DNA from: G963665925 sp963665925
GTDB lineage: Bacteria; Bacillota; Clostridia; Peptostreptococcales; Acidaminobacteraceae
Assembly: GCA_963665925.1 (NCBI GenBank)
Contig: OY762511.1
Coordinates: 1,736,001-1,800,000 of the forward strand
Length of the DNA: 64,000 nucleotides
Direction: 5' to 3'
Below the pieces are notes generated by a model. The model was not told the origin of the DNA. It was given only the letters and a program-made list of their open reading frames with translations, and did not search any database. Positions 26,396 to 35,613 of the stretch are shown here, one piece after another. Made by a program: the position numbers and the translations under genes. Every line of letters starts with the position of its first letter. The stretch's first letter is position 1.

Positions 26396-27082
26396 TTGAA
26401 AATAATAACTGAAATTGAGTTAAGAGAAGATTTAAAGACAGAAAATCTGAAAAAATACAGGCTGAATGAACATGAAAGGCTTACACCTGCGGCGCGCCAA
26501 TATTTACAGGATAGAAAAATTGAAATCGTTCAGCATGAATATGGTATTCAAGTTAAGGCATCTTCTACCGGTAAAACCGCAGTAAATCAGATGACGGATC
26601 TAAGTTCTAAAGAGCAGGTTTGCAAGCATCATCCACGCATAAAACTGCGCGGACAAATTGATTCGTTGCATGCATTTCTGCTGGAACTTGAACTGTTGAT
26701 AGAAGCGCATCAATTGGAAGTCTTGCTGGAGGAGGTCAAGCAGGTTACGCGTTACGTCAGAGGGCTTATCAAATCTGAAGCATCGGGGGAGAAGCTCGCG
26801 TTCATCGATTATTATGGGTGGACAGCGGAAGCGATACAGCGCCGATCGCATTATCCTAAGAAATATTTTGGAATAGGTCATTTTAGAGCACATTATACAG
26901 ATGGATATGTGATGGTTGCGCTAAATCGTTTACGAACATATGTCAGGGAAGTCGAGTTGACCGCATCTGAGGCGTTTGCGAATGCGTATGAGCAGCATAT
27001 GGATATATTGCTCGGATTGAACAGGTTGAGTAGTGTTGCATACATTATGATGTGCAAGCTTAAAGCCGGACAGTATGAGTAG
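26396..27082 (+). CDS. eutT: Ethanolamine cobalamin adenosyltransferase EutT
   Basis: A 228-residue protein starting at TTG; the nearby upstream ATG and GTG codons are out of frame. It opens ITEIELRED, continues ERLTPAARQYL and ends LNRLSSVAYIMM, all marks of EutT, which makes adenosylcobalamin for EutBC. The metal-binding cysteine cluster of Salmonella EutT (HX11CCX2C) is not present; only one Cys and two His (VCKHH) lie at the equivalent place, so it may belong to the metal-independent class. It follows eutL by 43 bp. Confidence 0.85.
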   Translation: MKIITEIELREDLKTENLKKYRLNEHERLTPAARQYLQDRKIEIVQHEYGIQVKASSTGKTAVNQMTDLSSKEQVCKHHPRIKLRGQIDSLHAFLLELELLIEAHQLEVLLEEVKQVTRYVRGLIKSEASGEKLAFIDYYGWTAEAIQRRSHYPKKYFGIGHFRAHYTDGYVMVALNRLRTYVREVELTASEAFANAYEQHMDILLGLNRLSSVAYIMMCKLKAGQYE

Positions 27083-27120
27083 ATGCTAGCTGCGATTAAA
27101 TGATGATGTCGGAGGGTGTT

Positions 27121-27426
27121 ATGGAATACAGAATTATAAAATCGCCATCTGCCGGGACGCTTAAAATACTCAATAGCCGGAGAAGGAGTACGCGGATAAA
27201 GGCATTAACTGAATGTGATGCGATTGGACTTATCCAAGGCAAGCTGCTGGACATGCTGGCAGCTGCAGATCTAGCTGAAAAAGCAGCGGATGTACAAGTT
27301 GAAGAAATTCGGGGCGTATGCCCACAGCAGTTTTCCCTAATTGCTATTTTTGGAGATACAGCATCTGTAGAAGCCGCAGTACAGGATGTGATGCACTTGG
27401 AAAAAGAAGAAAGGCGGCTATTCTAA
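27121..27426 (+). CDS. Small divergent BMC-like protein
   Basis: The reading frame opens at 27100, but the GGAGGG site at 27111 points to the ATG at 27121 (101 residues). Residues 35-95 look like a degenerate BMC domain: DAIGLIQGKLLDMLAAADLA, then VEEIRGVCPQQFSLIAIFGDTASVEAAV. Ahead of it is a basic stretch (NSRRRSTRIK). It could be a minor shell protein or an adaptor linking cargo to the shell. Small genes of uncertain function occupy similar places before eutN in other Firmicute clusters. It overlaps eutN by 1 bp (TAATG). Confidence 0.65.
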   Translation: MEYRIIKSPSAGTLKILNSRRRSTRIKALTECDAIGLIQGKLLDMLAAADLAEKAADVQVEEIRGVCPQQFSLIAIFGDTASVEAAVQDVMHLEKEERRLF

Positions 27427-27683
27427 TGTTGGCGGGGAAAGTAGTCGATACAATCTGGGCAACACGTAAAGAAGAAGCGTTAAAAGGGTTGAAATTCCTA
27501 AGAGTAAAACTCCTTGACGGAAATGGCGGATACGTCATTTCTGCTGATACGATTGGAGCGGGAATTGGGGAACGCGTCATTTTATGCAGTGGAAGTTCAG
27601 CGCGGAAATTAATGGGATTGGAAGGCGTACCGATTGATTCGGTGGTCATAGGAATTATAGATGAAGATTGCAATTTTGATTAG
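27426..27683 (+). CDS. eutN: Microcompartment vertex protein EutN/CcmL
   Basis: A longer frame reaches back to 27318, but the true start is the ATG at 27426, overlapping the previous stop as TAATG; this gives the standard 85 residues. The protein matches the EutN/CcmL/PduN family: MLAGKVVDTIWATRK, LLDGNGGYVISADTIGAG and VIGIIDE at the C-terminus. It forms pentamers that cap the vertices of the shell. Confidence 0.92.
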   Translation: MLAGKVVDTIWATRKEEALKGLKFLRVKLLDGNGGYVISADTIGAGIGERVILCSGSSARKLMGLEGVPIDSVVIGIIDEDCNFD

Positions 27684-27707
27684 TACAGGAAATAGAGGTG
27701 AAGGATC

Positions 27708-29024
27708 ATGAATATTGTGCAGCTGGTTCGGGAGGCCGGAGTTGTAGGCGCAGGCGGTGCAGGATTTCCTTCTCATTTGAAACTGGATGCAAAGGTAACT
27801 TGGTTCATACTTAACGCGGCTGAATGCGAGCCACTGCTCAGAGTCGATCAGCAGCTGTGTGAGAAAAGAGCTGCCGAGATTGTGCAGTTGATGGAAGATG
27901 TTGCAGAACATTTGAAGGCTGAGCATGCGGTCATTGCGATTAAGGGAAAACATAAGAAAGCCATAGCGGCAATGCAGAAACGCTGTAATTTGACTCAGCG
28001 TGTATCCATATTTGAGCTGGATGACTTCTATCCGGCGGGCGATGAGCAAGTACTTGTTGCAGAAGTAACTGGTATGGTCGTTCCAGAAATGTCTATTCCT
28101 TTGCATGTTGGATGCGCTGTCATGAACGTTGAAACGCTTTTGAATGTTGGGGAAGCTATTCAGGGACGGTCAGTCATAAGAACATTTGTCACATTGGCGG
28201 GTCAAGTCAAAACGCCTGTTACACTCCAGCTCCCCATAGGAATAACATATGGAGAAGCATTGAAGTATTCAGGCGTTCAGTCATTTGACAAGATGGTGGC
28301 AATAGATGGTGGCCCGATGATGGGGCATGTTGTTAGAGATTTTTCTGAGCCGATTACAAAGATGACGAAAGGCATTATACTGCTTTCGCAAGATCATCCA
28401 TTAATCAAGCGGAAGACTCTGACGTCGAATCAAGCAAAACGCATATCGAAAACTGCCTGTGAGCAGTGTCGGATGTGTACGGATTTATGCCCGAGATTTT
28501 TGTTGGGACACAATATGCAGCCCCATAAAATGATGCGGAAATTGAATTATCATTACACGTGTTTAGACGATGCGACGATCGCACAGCTATGCTGCGAGTG
28601 TAATCTTTGTCAGCTTTTTGCATGTCCTGTCAATCTGACACCGAAAAGTATTAATTTTTTGTATAAGGAACAGCTTCGGGAGAAGGGCATGCGCCATCAG
28701 CCCTGTGGAGAAAGTAAAATGCGCCCGATGAGAGCATACAGGAAAACCCCGGTAAAAAGATTGATTGCAAAGCTGGGTATTCAAAAATATGATACTGCGG
28801 CACCACTAAAAAGTACCAGCGTAGAGCCGAAAGAAGTGAAAATTCTTTTAAAACAGCACATTGGGGTGCCGGCTATCCCCCTTGTAAGCGTCAGTGACTT
28901 GGTGGAACTGGGACAAAAGATAGCAGAGATACCTAATAATCAGATGGGCGCACATGTGCATGCAAGCATAAGTGGGACGGTTACATATATTGACGACACA
29001 GTAATTGTGATAAGTGCAAAGTAG
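27708..29024 (+). CDS. pduS: PduS-like RnfC-type flavo/iron-sulfur protein
   Basis: A 438-residue member of the RnfC/PduS family. It has the N-terminal GAGGAGFPSHLKL nucleotide/FMN site, an SLBB-like region, and two 4Fe-4S motifs, CEQCRMCTDLCP (about 251-262) and CCECNLCQLFACP (about 295-307). In propanediol microcompartments PduS reduces cobalamin and carries electrons. Here it probably passes electrons from NADH made by EutE to EutT-bound cobalamin or out through the PduT-like shell protein encoded next. AGAGGTGAAGG precedes the ATG. Confidence 0.88.
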   Translation: MNIVQLVREAGVVGAGGAGFPSHLKLDAKVTWFILNAAECEPLLRVDQQLCEKRAAEIVQLMEDVAEHLKAEHAVIAIKGKHKKAIAAMQKRCNLTQRVSIFELDDFYPAGDEQVLVAEVTGMVVPEMSIPLHVGCAVMNVETLLNVGEAIQGRSVIRTFVTLAGQVKTPVTLQLPIGITYGEALKYSGVQSFDKMVAIDGGPMMGHVVRDFSEPITKMTKGIILLSQDHPLIKRKTLTSNQAKRISKTACEQCRMCTDLCPRFLLGHNMQPHKMMRKLNYHYTCLDDATIAQLCCECNLCQLFACPVNLTPKSINFLYKEQLREKGMRHQPCGESKMRPMRAYRKTPVKRLIAKLGIQKYDTAAPLKSTSVEPKEVKILLKQHIGVPAIPLVSVSDLVELGQKIAEIPNNQMGAHVHASISGTVTYIDDTVIVISAK

Positions 29025-29033
29025 AGGTGTATC

Positions 29034-29582
29034 ATGCACAACGCATTAGGAATGATTGAATTATCAAGTATGGCAAAAGGATTTGAAGTGTCTGATATCA
29101 TGCTGAAAACATCAACGGTTGAACTGGTGGCTGCCACTTCCGTTTGTCCGGGAAAATACTTTGTAATTGTTCATGGTGATGTTGCGGCTGTTGACAGCGC
29201 TGTAAGGGCTGGTCGTGAAATTGCAGATACGTATATTGTCGATGATTTTGTCTTGGCAAATGTGCATCCGGAAGTTTTTCCAGCGATTACGGCAACAACG
29301 CAACCAATGTCAATAAAGGCGCTGGGGGTGCTTGAAGCCTTTTCAATTGCAACGATGATTATCGCCGCAGATGCAGCCCTAAAATCCGCTGATATTGATG
29401 CGATTGAACTTAGACTGGGCAGTGGAATGGGTGGAAAATCCTATTTCACAATGACAGGGGATGTTTCTGCGGTCAATGAAGCTGTTGAAATTGGAAGTCA
29501 AATTTTGGCTGAGAGTGGAATGATGGTTGAAAAAGTCGTTATTCCAAGACCTGCACCAGATTTATTGGAAGCGCTCTTGTAA
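29034..29582 (+). CDS. pduT: Tandem-BMC shell protein, PduT-like
   Basis: A 182-residue protein with two BMC domains (about 1-80 and 95-180; ALGMIELSSMAKGFEV and ALGVLEAFSIATMII). A single conserved cysteine in TSVCPGKYF (residue 38) fits the Cys that, in a PduT trimer, holds a 4Fe-4S cluster at the pore. It lies 9 bp after pduS, the usual electron partner. It should let electrons cross the shell. The assignment rests on domain layout and this cysteine. Confidence 0.85.
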   Translation: MHNALGMIELSSMAKGFEVSDIMLKTSTVELVAATSVCPGKYFVIVHGDVAAVDSAVRAGREIADTYIVDDFVLANVHPEVFPAITATTQPMSIKALGVLEAFSIATMIIAADAALKSADIDAIELRLGSGMGGKSYFTMTGDVSAVNEAVEIGSQILAESGMMVEKVVIPRPAPDLLEALL

Positions 29583-29606
29583 TTTGATAGTCAAGGAGGT
29601 GAAGCT

Positions 29607-30263
29607 TTGAAAGAACTCATTACGGCAAGTGATGTTCAGCGGTGTAGAGAAAAAGAAGAAAAAATTATGTATACGGACAGTAAAGCATTGGTGACACCTG
29701 CAGCAAGAGACTTGGCCAGTGAAATGGGCATTAGAATCATTCATAGAAGTCAGATGGTTGAAACTGAACCTGAGAAAGAGCATACCAGCTCAGTACCAGA
29801 AAGGATTTCTGGGAACATCGATATTGCTCAAATTTCGAAACTGGTCATTGAAGCATTGGCAGTCAACGCCATTCAAAGTTCAGCACCAGTGTTTGTCAAA
29901 GAATCTGATTCGAGCGGACTGAGACTCATTCGTGGGAATACAGTCAAATGTGCGCCCTTTGATACGGGAAATCAGGATGCAAAGGTTGGACTGACTGACA
30001 TATTGAACACAAGAGAATCTCGAAATTTGGGTGCAGGTTTTATGACAATTGAGCAGTCGGAGTTCGAGTGGTTTCTAGGCTATGAAGAAGTGGACGTCAT
30101 TCTAGAAGGCACGCTTGAAATCACGATTGACGGAAAAACGTATAGAGGGTATGCCGGTGATGTTTTTTACATTCCCAAAGGGAAAAAAATCACATGGCGT
30201 TCTCCCGACAGGGCGCGTTTTTTCTATGCGACTTACCCAGCAAACTGGAGTGAACTAGCTTGA
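29607..30263 (+). CDS. eutQ: EutQ, cupin-type ethanolamine protein
   Basis: A 218-residue protein with a TTG start backed by a perfect AAGGAGGTG eight bases upstream. The N-terminal part resembles the EutT-like opening (ELITASDVQRCREKEEK, TPAARDLASEMGI) and the C-terminal half is the EutQ cupin (FLGYEEVDVILEGTLEITIDG, GDVFYIPKGKKITW). Salmonella EutQ has acetate kinase activity and helps microcompartment formation; here it could convert PduL-made acetyl phosphate to acetate and ATP. Confidence 0.9.
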   Translation: MKELITASDVQRCREKEEKIMYTDSKALVTPAARDLASEMGIRIIHRSQMVETEPEKEHTSSVPERISGNIDIAQISKLVIEALAVNAIQSSAPVFVKESDSSGLRLIRGNTVKCAPFDTGNQDAKVGLTDILNTRESRNLGAGFMTIEQSEFEWFLGYEEVDVILEGTLEITIDGKTYRGYAGDVFYIPKGKKITWRSPDRARFFYATYPANWSELA

Positions 30264-30321
30264 TTTTAAATGCAGTTCAGGCTATGCGGGAAATTATAAC
30301 TGAAATAAAGGAGGTCTTAGC

Positions 30322-31821
30322 GTGGCTCTTCAGGACAAAGATTTAATATCTGTTCAAGAAGTAAGGATACTGGCACGAAAAAGTAAAAAGGCACAAGAAA
30401 AGCTTGCGCAAATGGACGAAGCCCAAATTGACAAGATTGTTAGAAGCATGGTGCAAAGTGCAGAAAATAATGCAAAACGGCTCGCCGAAATGGCAGTTGA
30501 GGAAACTGGATTCGGTAGGGTCGCTGATAAAACCTTCAAAAATATTTTTGCATCAAAGGTGCTCTATGATTCTATTAAGAATATGCAAACAGCAGGCGTC
30601 ATTCGCCGGGATACAGTGAATAAAGTAATTGAAATTGCAGAGCCGGTTGGTGTGCTGATGGGCATTATTCCATCAACAAATCCCACATCGACGGCTATAT
30701 TTAAGTCGATTATTGCAATCAAATCAAGAAATTCCATTGTAATGTCTCCGCATCCTTCTGCGCTGCGTTGCACACTTGAAGCAACACAGCTCATGCACGA
30801 CGCAGCGGTTAGTGCGGGCGCACCTGTGGACTGTATTACCAGCATATCTAAGACTTCAATGGAAGCTACCAATGCGTTAATGCGTGTACCTGAAGTTGCG
30901 ATGATTATCGCAACAGGTGGCGCGGGAATGGTAAAAGCATCTTATAGCGTAGGAAAGCCTGCACTTGGCGTGGGTCCGGGTAATGTTCCGGCTTTCATTG
31001 AACGGACAGCGGACATTCCGAGTGCGGTACGGAGTATTATAGCGAGCAAAACATTTGACAATGGAACAATTTGTGCGTCAGAACAGTCCGTCGTTGTTGA
31101 AGATTGCATTCGGGAACTGGTTATGGCAGAGTTCAAGCGCCAAGGTGGATATTTTATGACACCTGACCAGACTGAAAAAGTTTCACGTGTATTGTTTACA
31201 GGAAATGGACATGCTATGAATGCAGCTTATGTGGGGCGGTCCGCTGAAGTGATTGCTGAGAAAGCTGGGTTGCAAGTTCCCCCTGGCACAAAAGTACTAT
31301 TAGGTGAACAAGAGGGCGTTGGAAAAGCGTGGCCCTTGTCTTTTGAAAAGTTGACAACGGTGCTTGGATTCTATTCAGTGCCCGACTGGAAAACTGCCTG
31401 TGAATTATGCATCGCACTTATTAATAATGGCGGTGTTGGGCATAGTTTATCTATTCATACTGAAAATGAGGATATGGTCATGAAGTTTGCTGCCAAGCCC
31501 GTTTTTAGGATTCTTGTAAATGGACCTTCCAGCCAAGGCGGTGTAGGTGCGACAACGGGTTTGCACCCGAGTTTTACCCTTGGAAGCGGTACTTGGGGTG
31601 GCAGTAGCACATCCGATAATGTAACGCCCATGCATCTGATAAACAGGAAGCGTATAGCCTACGGAATTTTGGACCCGGAACAGGTTTTGGACAAGGCAAG
31701 TGCTTCGAGAAAAACGAGGTGTTCAGAAGCTTCTGGGGATATAGATCAGGCACTTGTCGCTGAAATCGTCAAACGGGTTGTTGTTAATTTAGAATCACAG
31801 GTGGGGAACGATGGATATTGA
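30322..31821 (+). CDS. eutE: CoA-acylating acetaldehyde dehydrogenase EutE
   Basis: A 499-residue aldehyde dehydrogenase of the EutE/PduP family with a GTG start behind AAAGGAGG. The catalytic Cys251 lies in TICASEQS, and a conserved glycine-rich segment reads SKTFDNG. It turns acetaldehyde from EutBC into acetyl-CoA while reducing NAD. The C-terminus carries an extra tail with an amphipathic helix (DIDQALVAEIVKRVVVN) that looks like a shell-targeting peptide. It overlaps pduL by 11 bp. Confidence 0.92.
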   Translation: MALQDKDLISVQEVRILARKSKKAQEKLAQMDEAQIDKIVRSMVQSAENNAKRLAEMAVEETGFGRVADKTFKNIFASKVLYDSIKNMQTAGVIRRDTVNKVIEIAEPVGVLMGIIPSTNPTSTAIFKSIIAIKSRNSIVMSPHPSALRCTLEATQLMHDAAVSAGAPVDCITSISKTSMEATNALMRVPEVAMIIATGGAGMVKASYSVGKPALGVGPGNVPAFIERTADIPSAVRSIIASKTFDNGTICASEQSVVVEDCIRELVMAEFKRQGGYFMTPDQTEKVSRVLFTGNGHAMNAAYVGRSAEVIAEKAGLQVPPGTKVLLGEQEGVGKAWPLSFEKLTTVLGFYSVPDWKTACELCIALINNGGVGHSLSIHTENEDMVMKFAAKPVFRILVNGPSSQGGVGATTGLHPSFTLGSGTWGGSSTSDNVTPMHLINRKRIAYGILDPEQVLDKASASRKTRCSEASGDIDQALVAEIVKRVVVNLESQVGNDGY

Positions 31822-32446
31822 AGCGGTAGTCTTACAGGTAGTAGAGCGTATGCGTCAGTTAGATGCAGATGAAATGGGCAGTTTGCCTATTCCGGTAGGT
31901 GTTTCAAACCGGCATGTACATCTGTCTAGAGAGATAGCAGATATCATTTTTGGACGAGAATATACATTTAAGAAAATGAAAGCGTTGAGACAGTCAGGTC
32001 AATATGCATATGCGGAAACCATTACACTGGTAGGCCCCAAAGGTGTACTGGAACAAGTGCGTATTCTAGGGCCCGAACGTGCACAGACACAGGTGGAAGT
32101 CATGCGTTCAGACTGCAGGCGTCTAGGTATTAAGCCTGTGATAAGGCCATCGGGAAAACTGGAGGATACACCAGGAATTACACTTTGTGGTCCGAAGGGG
32201 AGCGTATACATTGAAAGCGGCGTGATTGTTGCAAAGCGTCATATTCATATGTCCCCTGCAGATGCTGAATTGCTGAATTGCAATAATGGTGATCTGGTTA
32301 CAGTTGGAGTTGAGGGCGAACGGGGTGGCACACTCAATGAAGTGACAGTTCGTATATCTGAAAACGGAAAACTGGAAATGCATTTGGATATTGATGAAGC
32401 CAATTGCATGAGTATAAATAACAATCAACATGTTCAAATTATTTAA
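31811..32446 (+). CDS. pduL: Phosphotransacylase PduL
   Basis: A 211-residue PduL protein, which moves the acetyl group from CoA to phosphate and recycles CoA inside the compartment. The two family motifs PVGVSNRHVHLS (about 27-38) and VIVAKRHIHMSP (about 138-149) hold the zinc-binding histidines. The first 18 residues form a short amphipathic helix like known targeting peptides. It takes the place of EutD, which is absent. It starts inside eutE. Confidence 0.92.
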   Translation: MDIEAVVLQVVERMRQLDADEMGSLPIPVGVSNRHVHLSREIADIIFGREYTFKKMKALRQSGQYAYAETITLVGPKGVLEQVRILGPERAQTQVEVMRSDCRRLGIKPVIRPSGKLEDTPGITLCGPKGSVYIESGVIVAKRHIHMSPADAELLNCNNGDLVTVGVEGERGGTLNEVTVRISENGKLEMHLDIDEANCMSINNNQHVQII

Positions 32447-32481
32447 TTTAAGGGAAAACAAACTTTAGGAGGAAAAATCAA

Positions 32482-32766
32482 ATGGCTACAGAAGCGTTGG
32501 GAATGGTTGAAACAAAAGGTTTGGTGGGTGCGATCGAAGCGGCGGATGCCATGGTTAAGGCAGCGAATGTTACGCTGATTGGAAAAGAACTTGTAGGTGG
32601 AGGTTTGGTAACGGTTATGGTGCGCGGTGATGTCGGTGCAGTCAAAGCGGCTACAGATGCAGGTGCGGCAGCGGCTCAACGTGTAGGTGAACTTTTGTCC
32701 ATTCACGTTATACCACGTCCACACAATGATGTTGAAACCATCTTGCCAGCTGGCAAGCAAAAATAA
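32482..32766 (+). CDS. eutM: Major shell protein EutM
   Basis: A 94-residue single BMC-domain protein with the classic EutM/PduA pattern (ALGMVETKGLVGAIEAADA, VGGGLVTVMVRGDVGAVKA, HVIPRPH). It makes the hexameric tiles that form most shell faces. A strong TTTAGGAGG site lies upstream, in line with high expression. The eutA gene starts two bases after its stop. Confidence 0.95.
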   Translation: MATEALGMVETKGLVGAIEAADAMVKAANVTLIGKELVGGGLVTVMVRGDVGAVKAATDAGAAAAQRVGELLSIHVIPRPHNDVETILPAGKQK

Positions 32767-32768
32767 GT

Positions 32769-34235
32769 ATGCAAGATGTCACAATGACCAGTGCTGGAAT
32801 TGATATAGGGACAACAACAACGCAATTGACTGTTAGCAGGCTTACACTGAGGAATACCATGCCTGGGTCGTATATACCTAGAATAGAAGTCGCGGAGATA
32901 GAAGTGCTCTATTGCAGTCAAATGCACTTTACGCCTATTATCGATCATGCGCGCGTAGATACTTATAAGTTAAAAAAACTGCTGGAATCTGAATATGACA
33001 GAGCAGGAATTTCCAGTGACCAGATAGAGACAGGCGCGGTCATCATTACAGGTGAAACTGCAAAAAAGGAAAATGCAGAATTAATACTTCATATGATGTC
33101 GGAGTTGGCAGGTGATTTTGTTGTTGCTGTGGCGGGTCCGGATATCGAATCTGCTATTGCGGGAAAAGGTTCGGGTGCGCTGGAATACTCCAAGCGCACC
33201 CATGGTCGAATCATTAATCTTGATATTGGTGGCGGAACTACCAATATTGCTGTTTTTAACGATGGAAAGTTAGAAGAAACAGCCTGCTTGAATGTTGGTG
33301 GAAGACTTATTGAAGTATGTCCTGAGTCAGGGCGTGTACAATATGTATCTGAAGTTTGCGATGCACTTTTGCAGGTGCATGATATCTCACTTAGTCAGGG
33401 GATTTCAGCCTATGAAAAGTTGTGCGAAGCAATGGTGACATTTGTTGATGACTGTGTTCTTCATAGAAAGCTCAACGCAATTGGACGAACATTTCTGATG
33501 ACAGAACCGTTAAAGAGTGCGTGTACGCTGGCGAGAAAGCGAGACGGTGTTCCAGTTTATGATGGAGTCATGTTTTCGGGTGGGGTTGCAGAGTGTTTTT
33601 ATGACCAGTCTACCTGGGACCAGCCATTTAAACATGGAGATTTGGGACCCATTTTAGCGGATGCATTTCGACGCAGTGAATTGGCTAGAACATTCCATGT
33701 GATTGAGCCGAAAGAAAAAATACGAGCCACTGTGATTGGAGCAGGCAATAATACCATAGATGTGAGTGGAAGTACAATTCAAACAGAGTGGATGACCCTT
33801 CCGGTGAAAAATATTCCTGTGGCAGTGGTAGTTTTGTCACTTGATGATTTAAATCAAACGTGTGCGGAACAGCGACTGGGTCAGGCTTTTAATCGTTTCA
33901 AGGAATACGCAGGAAATCAGGCGTTAGGTCTTAGTATAAGTATTGACACGATGCCTAAATACAGTGAAATACAGTTGCTTGCAAAGGCACTATTTTTCTC
34001 CTGGCATAGGCAGAGTGCGTGTGAAACACCACTTGTCATTTTACTTGAACATGATTTTGGAAAAGCTTTAGGACAGGCGCTTAGGGGAATGACGACATCA
34101 CAAGCAAGATTTGCTTGTATTGACTCCGTGCATGTTAAGGACGGCGATTATATTGATATTGGAAAGCCAGTTTATGAAGGAGGTGCGGTCATACTTGTTG
34201 TCAAAACACTGGTTTTTCAGTCTGGAGGAAGTTGA
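32769..34235 (+). CDS. eutA: Ethanolamine ammonia-lyase reactivase EutA
   Basis: A 488-residue member of the EutA family, an ATP-dependent chaperone that removes damaged cobalamin from EutBC. It has an actin-like ATPase fold: phosphate 1 loop GIDIGTTTTQ (about 10-19), phosphate 2 loop LDIGGGTTNIAVF (about 153-165) and an adenosine motif MFSGGVAEC. The start has only a weak ribosome site, so translation may be coupled to eutM; a second ATG five codons later is possible. It overlaps eutB by 4 bp. Confidence 0.92.
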   Translation: MQDVTMTSAGIDIGTTTTQLTVSRLTLRNTMPGSYIPRIEVAEIEVLYCSQMHFTPIIDHARVDTYKLKKLLESEYDRAGISSDQIETGAVIITGETAKKENAELILHMMSELAGDFVVAVAGPDIESAIAGKGSGALEYSKRTHGRIINLDIGGGTTNIAVFNDGKLEETACLNVGGRLIEVCPESGRVQYVSEVCDALLQVHDISLSQGISAYEKLCEAMVTFVDDCVLHRKLNAIGRTFLMTEPLKSACTLARKRDGVPVYDGVMFSGGVAECFYDQSTWDQPFKHGDLGPILADAFRRSELARTFHVIEPKEKIRATVIGAGNNTIDVSGSTIQTEWMTLPVKNIPVAVVVLSLDDLNQTCAEQRLGQAFNRFKEYAGNQALGLSISIDTMPKYSEIQLLAKALFFSWHRQSACETPLVILLEHDFGKALGQALRGMTTSQARFACIDSVHVKDGDYIDIGKPVYEGGAVILVVKTLVFQSGGS

Positions 34236-35602
34236 AAATGAGATTAAAAGCTAAAATCTTTGGCAGAACCTATGCATTCAAGAATATTAAAGAGGTTCTG
34301 GCAAAAGCAAACGAAGAAAAATCCGGTGATCAATTGGCAGGGGTTGCGGCAGAGTCAAATGCCGAACGTGTGGCGGCAAAGCATGTATTAAGTGAGTTGA
34401 CACTTGGCGAACTGAGAGAAAACCCTGTAGTTCCATATGAAGAAGATGAAGTTACACGGATTATAGATGATAATTTGAATAGGCCGATTTTTAATGAAAT
34501 CAAAAATTTATCAGTTGCGCAGTTTCGTGAAAAATTACTGTCAAATGATACCAGTGGTCAAGATATTGCGCGCATGAGCCGCGGGTTGACCTCTGAAATG
34601 GTGGCAGCAGTAACGAAACTGATGACAAATTTAGACTTGATAGCAGCAGCGAAAAAAATCACCGTTACAGCCAAATGTAATACAACGATTGGGGTGCCTG
34701 GATGTTTGGGGGTAAGACTTCAGCCAAATCATCCGACGGATAGCGTGGAGGGTGTGCTCAGCTCCCTTAGGGAAGGATTGACATACGGTGTAGGAGATGC
34801 AGTAATAGGAATCAATCCGGTTCAAGATGATGTTGAAGGTACTGCGCGCTTGCTGCATGCAACACATGATTTCATCCGAACATGGAATATACCGACGCAG
34901 AACTGCATACTCGCCCATGTAACCACTCAGATGAAAGCCATTGAGAAAGGCGCACCGGCAGACTTAATATTTCAGAGTATAGCAGGCTCAGAGAAGGGAA
35001 ATCGTGCTTTTGGATTTGATTTGTCCATTTTGAAAGAAGCCCACGAAATGGGGCTGAAATATGGAAGTGCAAGTGGTCCAAATGTTATGTATTTTGAAAC
35101 GGGTCAAGGTTCGGAGTTATCTTCTAATTCGCATTTTGGTGCGGATCAGCTCACTATGGAAGCTCGTTGCTATGGGCTTGCAAAGCAGTTCAATCCGTTT
35201 TTAGTCAATACAGTAGTTGGCTTTATAGGTCCTGAATATTTATATGACAGTCGTCAAGTTATTCGAGCGGGTTTGGAAGACCATTTTATGGGGAAACTGA
35301 CGGGTGTTCCAATGGGTGTGGATGTTTGTTACACAAATCATATGAAGGCAGATCAGAATGATATTGAAAATCTGTCAGTACTATTGTCCACTGCAGGCTG
35401 CAACTATTTTATGGCCATACCGATGGGCGATGATGTCATGTTGAATTATCAGTCTGCAAGTTTTCATGACATTGCAACGCTTAGGTCTGTGCTGAATTTG
35501 GAACCACTTCCAGAATTCAAGGCGTGGATGGAGCAAATGGGGTTGATTGAAAATGGAAGATTATCAAACCTTGCCGGCGATGCGTCATTCTTTACGGTTT
35601 AG
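34232..35602 (+). CDS. eutB: Ethanolamine ammonia-lyase large subunit
   Basis: A 456-residue TIM-barrel subunit that binds ethanolamine and forms the active site with adenosylcobalamin bound across EutB and EutC. Family stretches include MSRGLTSEMVAAVTKLM, IGINPVQDDV and MGVDVCYTNHMKADQND. The length is normal. It starts within the end of eutA, with GGAGGAAG as ribosome site, and is followed 11 bp later by eutC. No truncation or frameshift is seen. Confidence 0.95.
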   Translation: MKMRLKAKIFGRTYAFKNIKEVLAKANEEKSGDQLAGVAAESNAERVAAKHVLSELTLGELRENPVVPYEEDEVTRIIDDNLNRPIFNEIKNLSVAQFREKLLSNDTSGQDIARMSRGLTSEMVAAVTKLMTNLDLIAAAKKITVTAKCNTTIGVPGCLGVRLQPNHPTDSVEGVLSSLREGLTYGVGDAVIGINPVQDDVEGTARLLHATHDFIRTWNIPTQNCILAHVTTQMKAIEKGAPADLIFQSIAGSEKGNRAFGFDLSILKEAHEMGLKYGSASGPNVMYFETGQGSELSSNSHFGADQLTMEARCYGLAKQFNPFLVNTVVGFIGPEYLYDSRQVIRAGLEDHFMGKLTGVPMGVDVCYTNHMKADQNDIENLSVLLSTAGCNYFMAIPMGDDVMLNYQSASFHDIATLRSVLNLEPLPEFKAWMEQMGLIENGRLSNLAGDASFFTV

Positions 35603-35613
35603 GAGGTGGTGCA

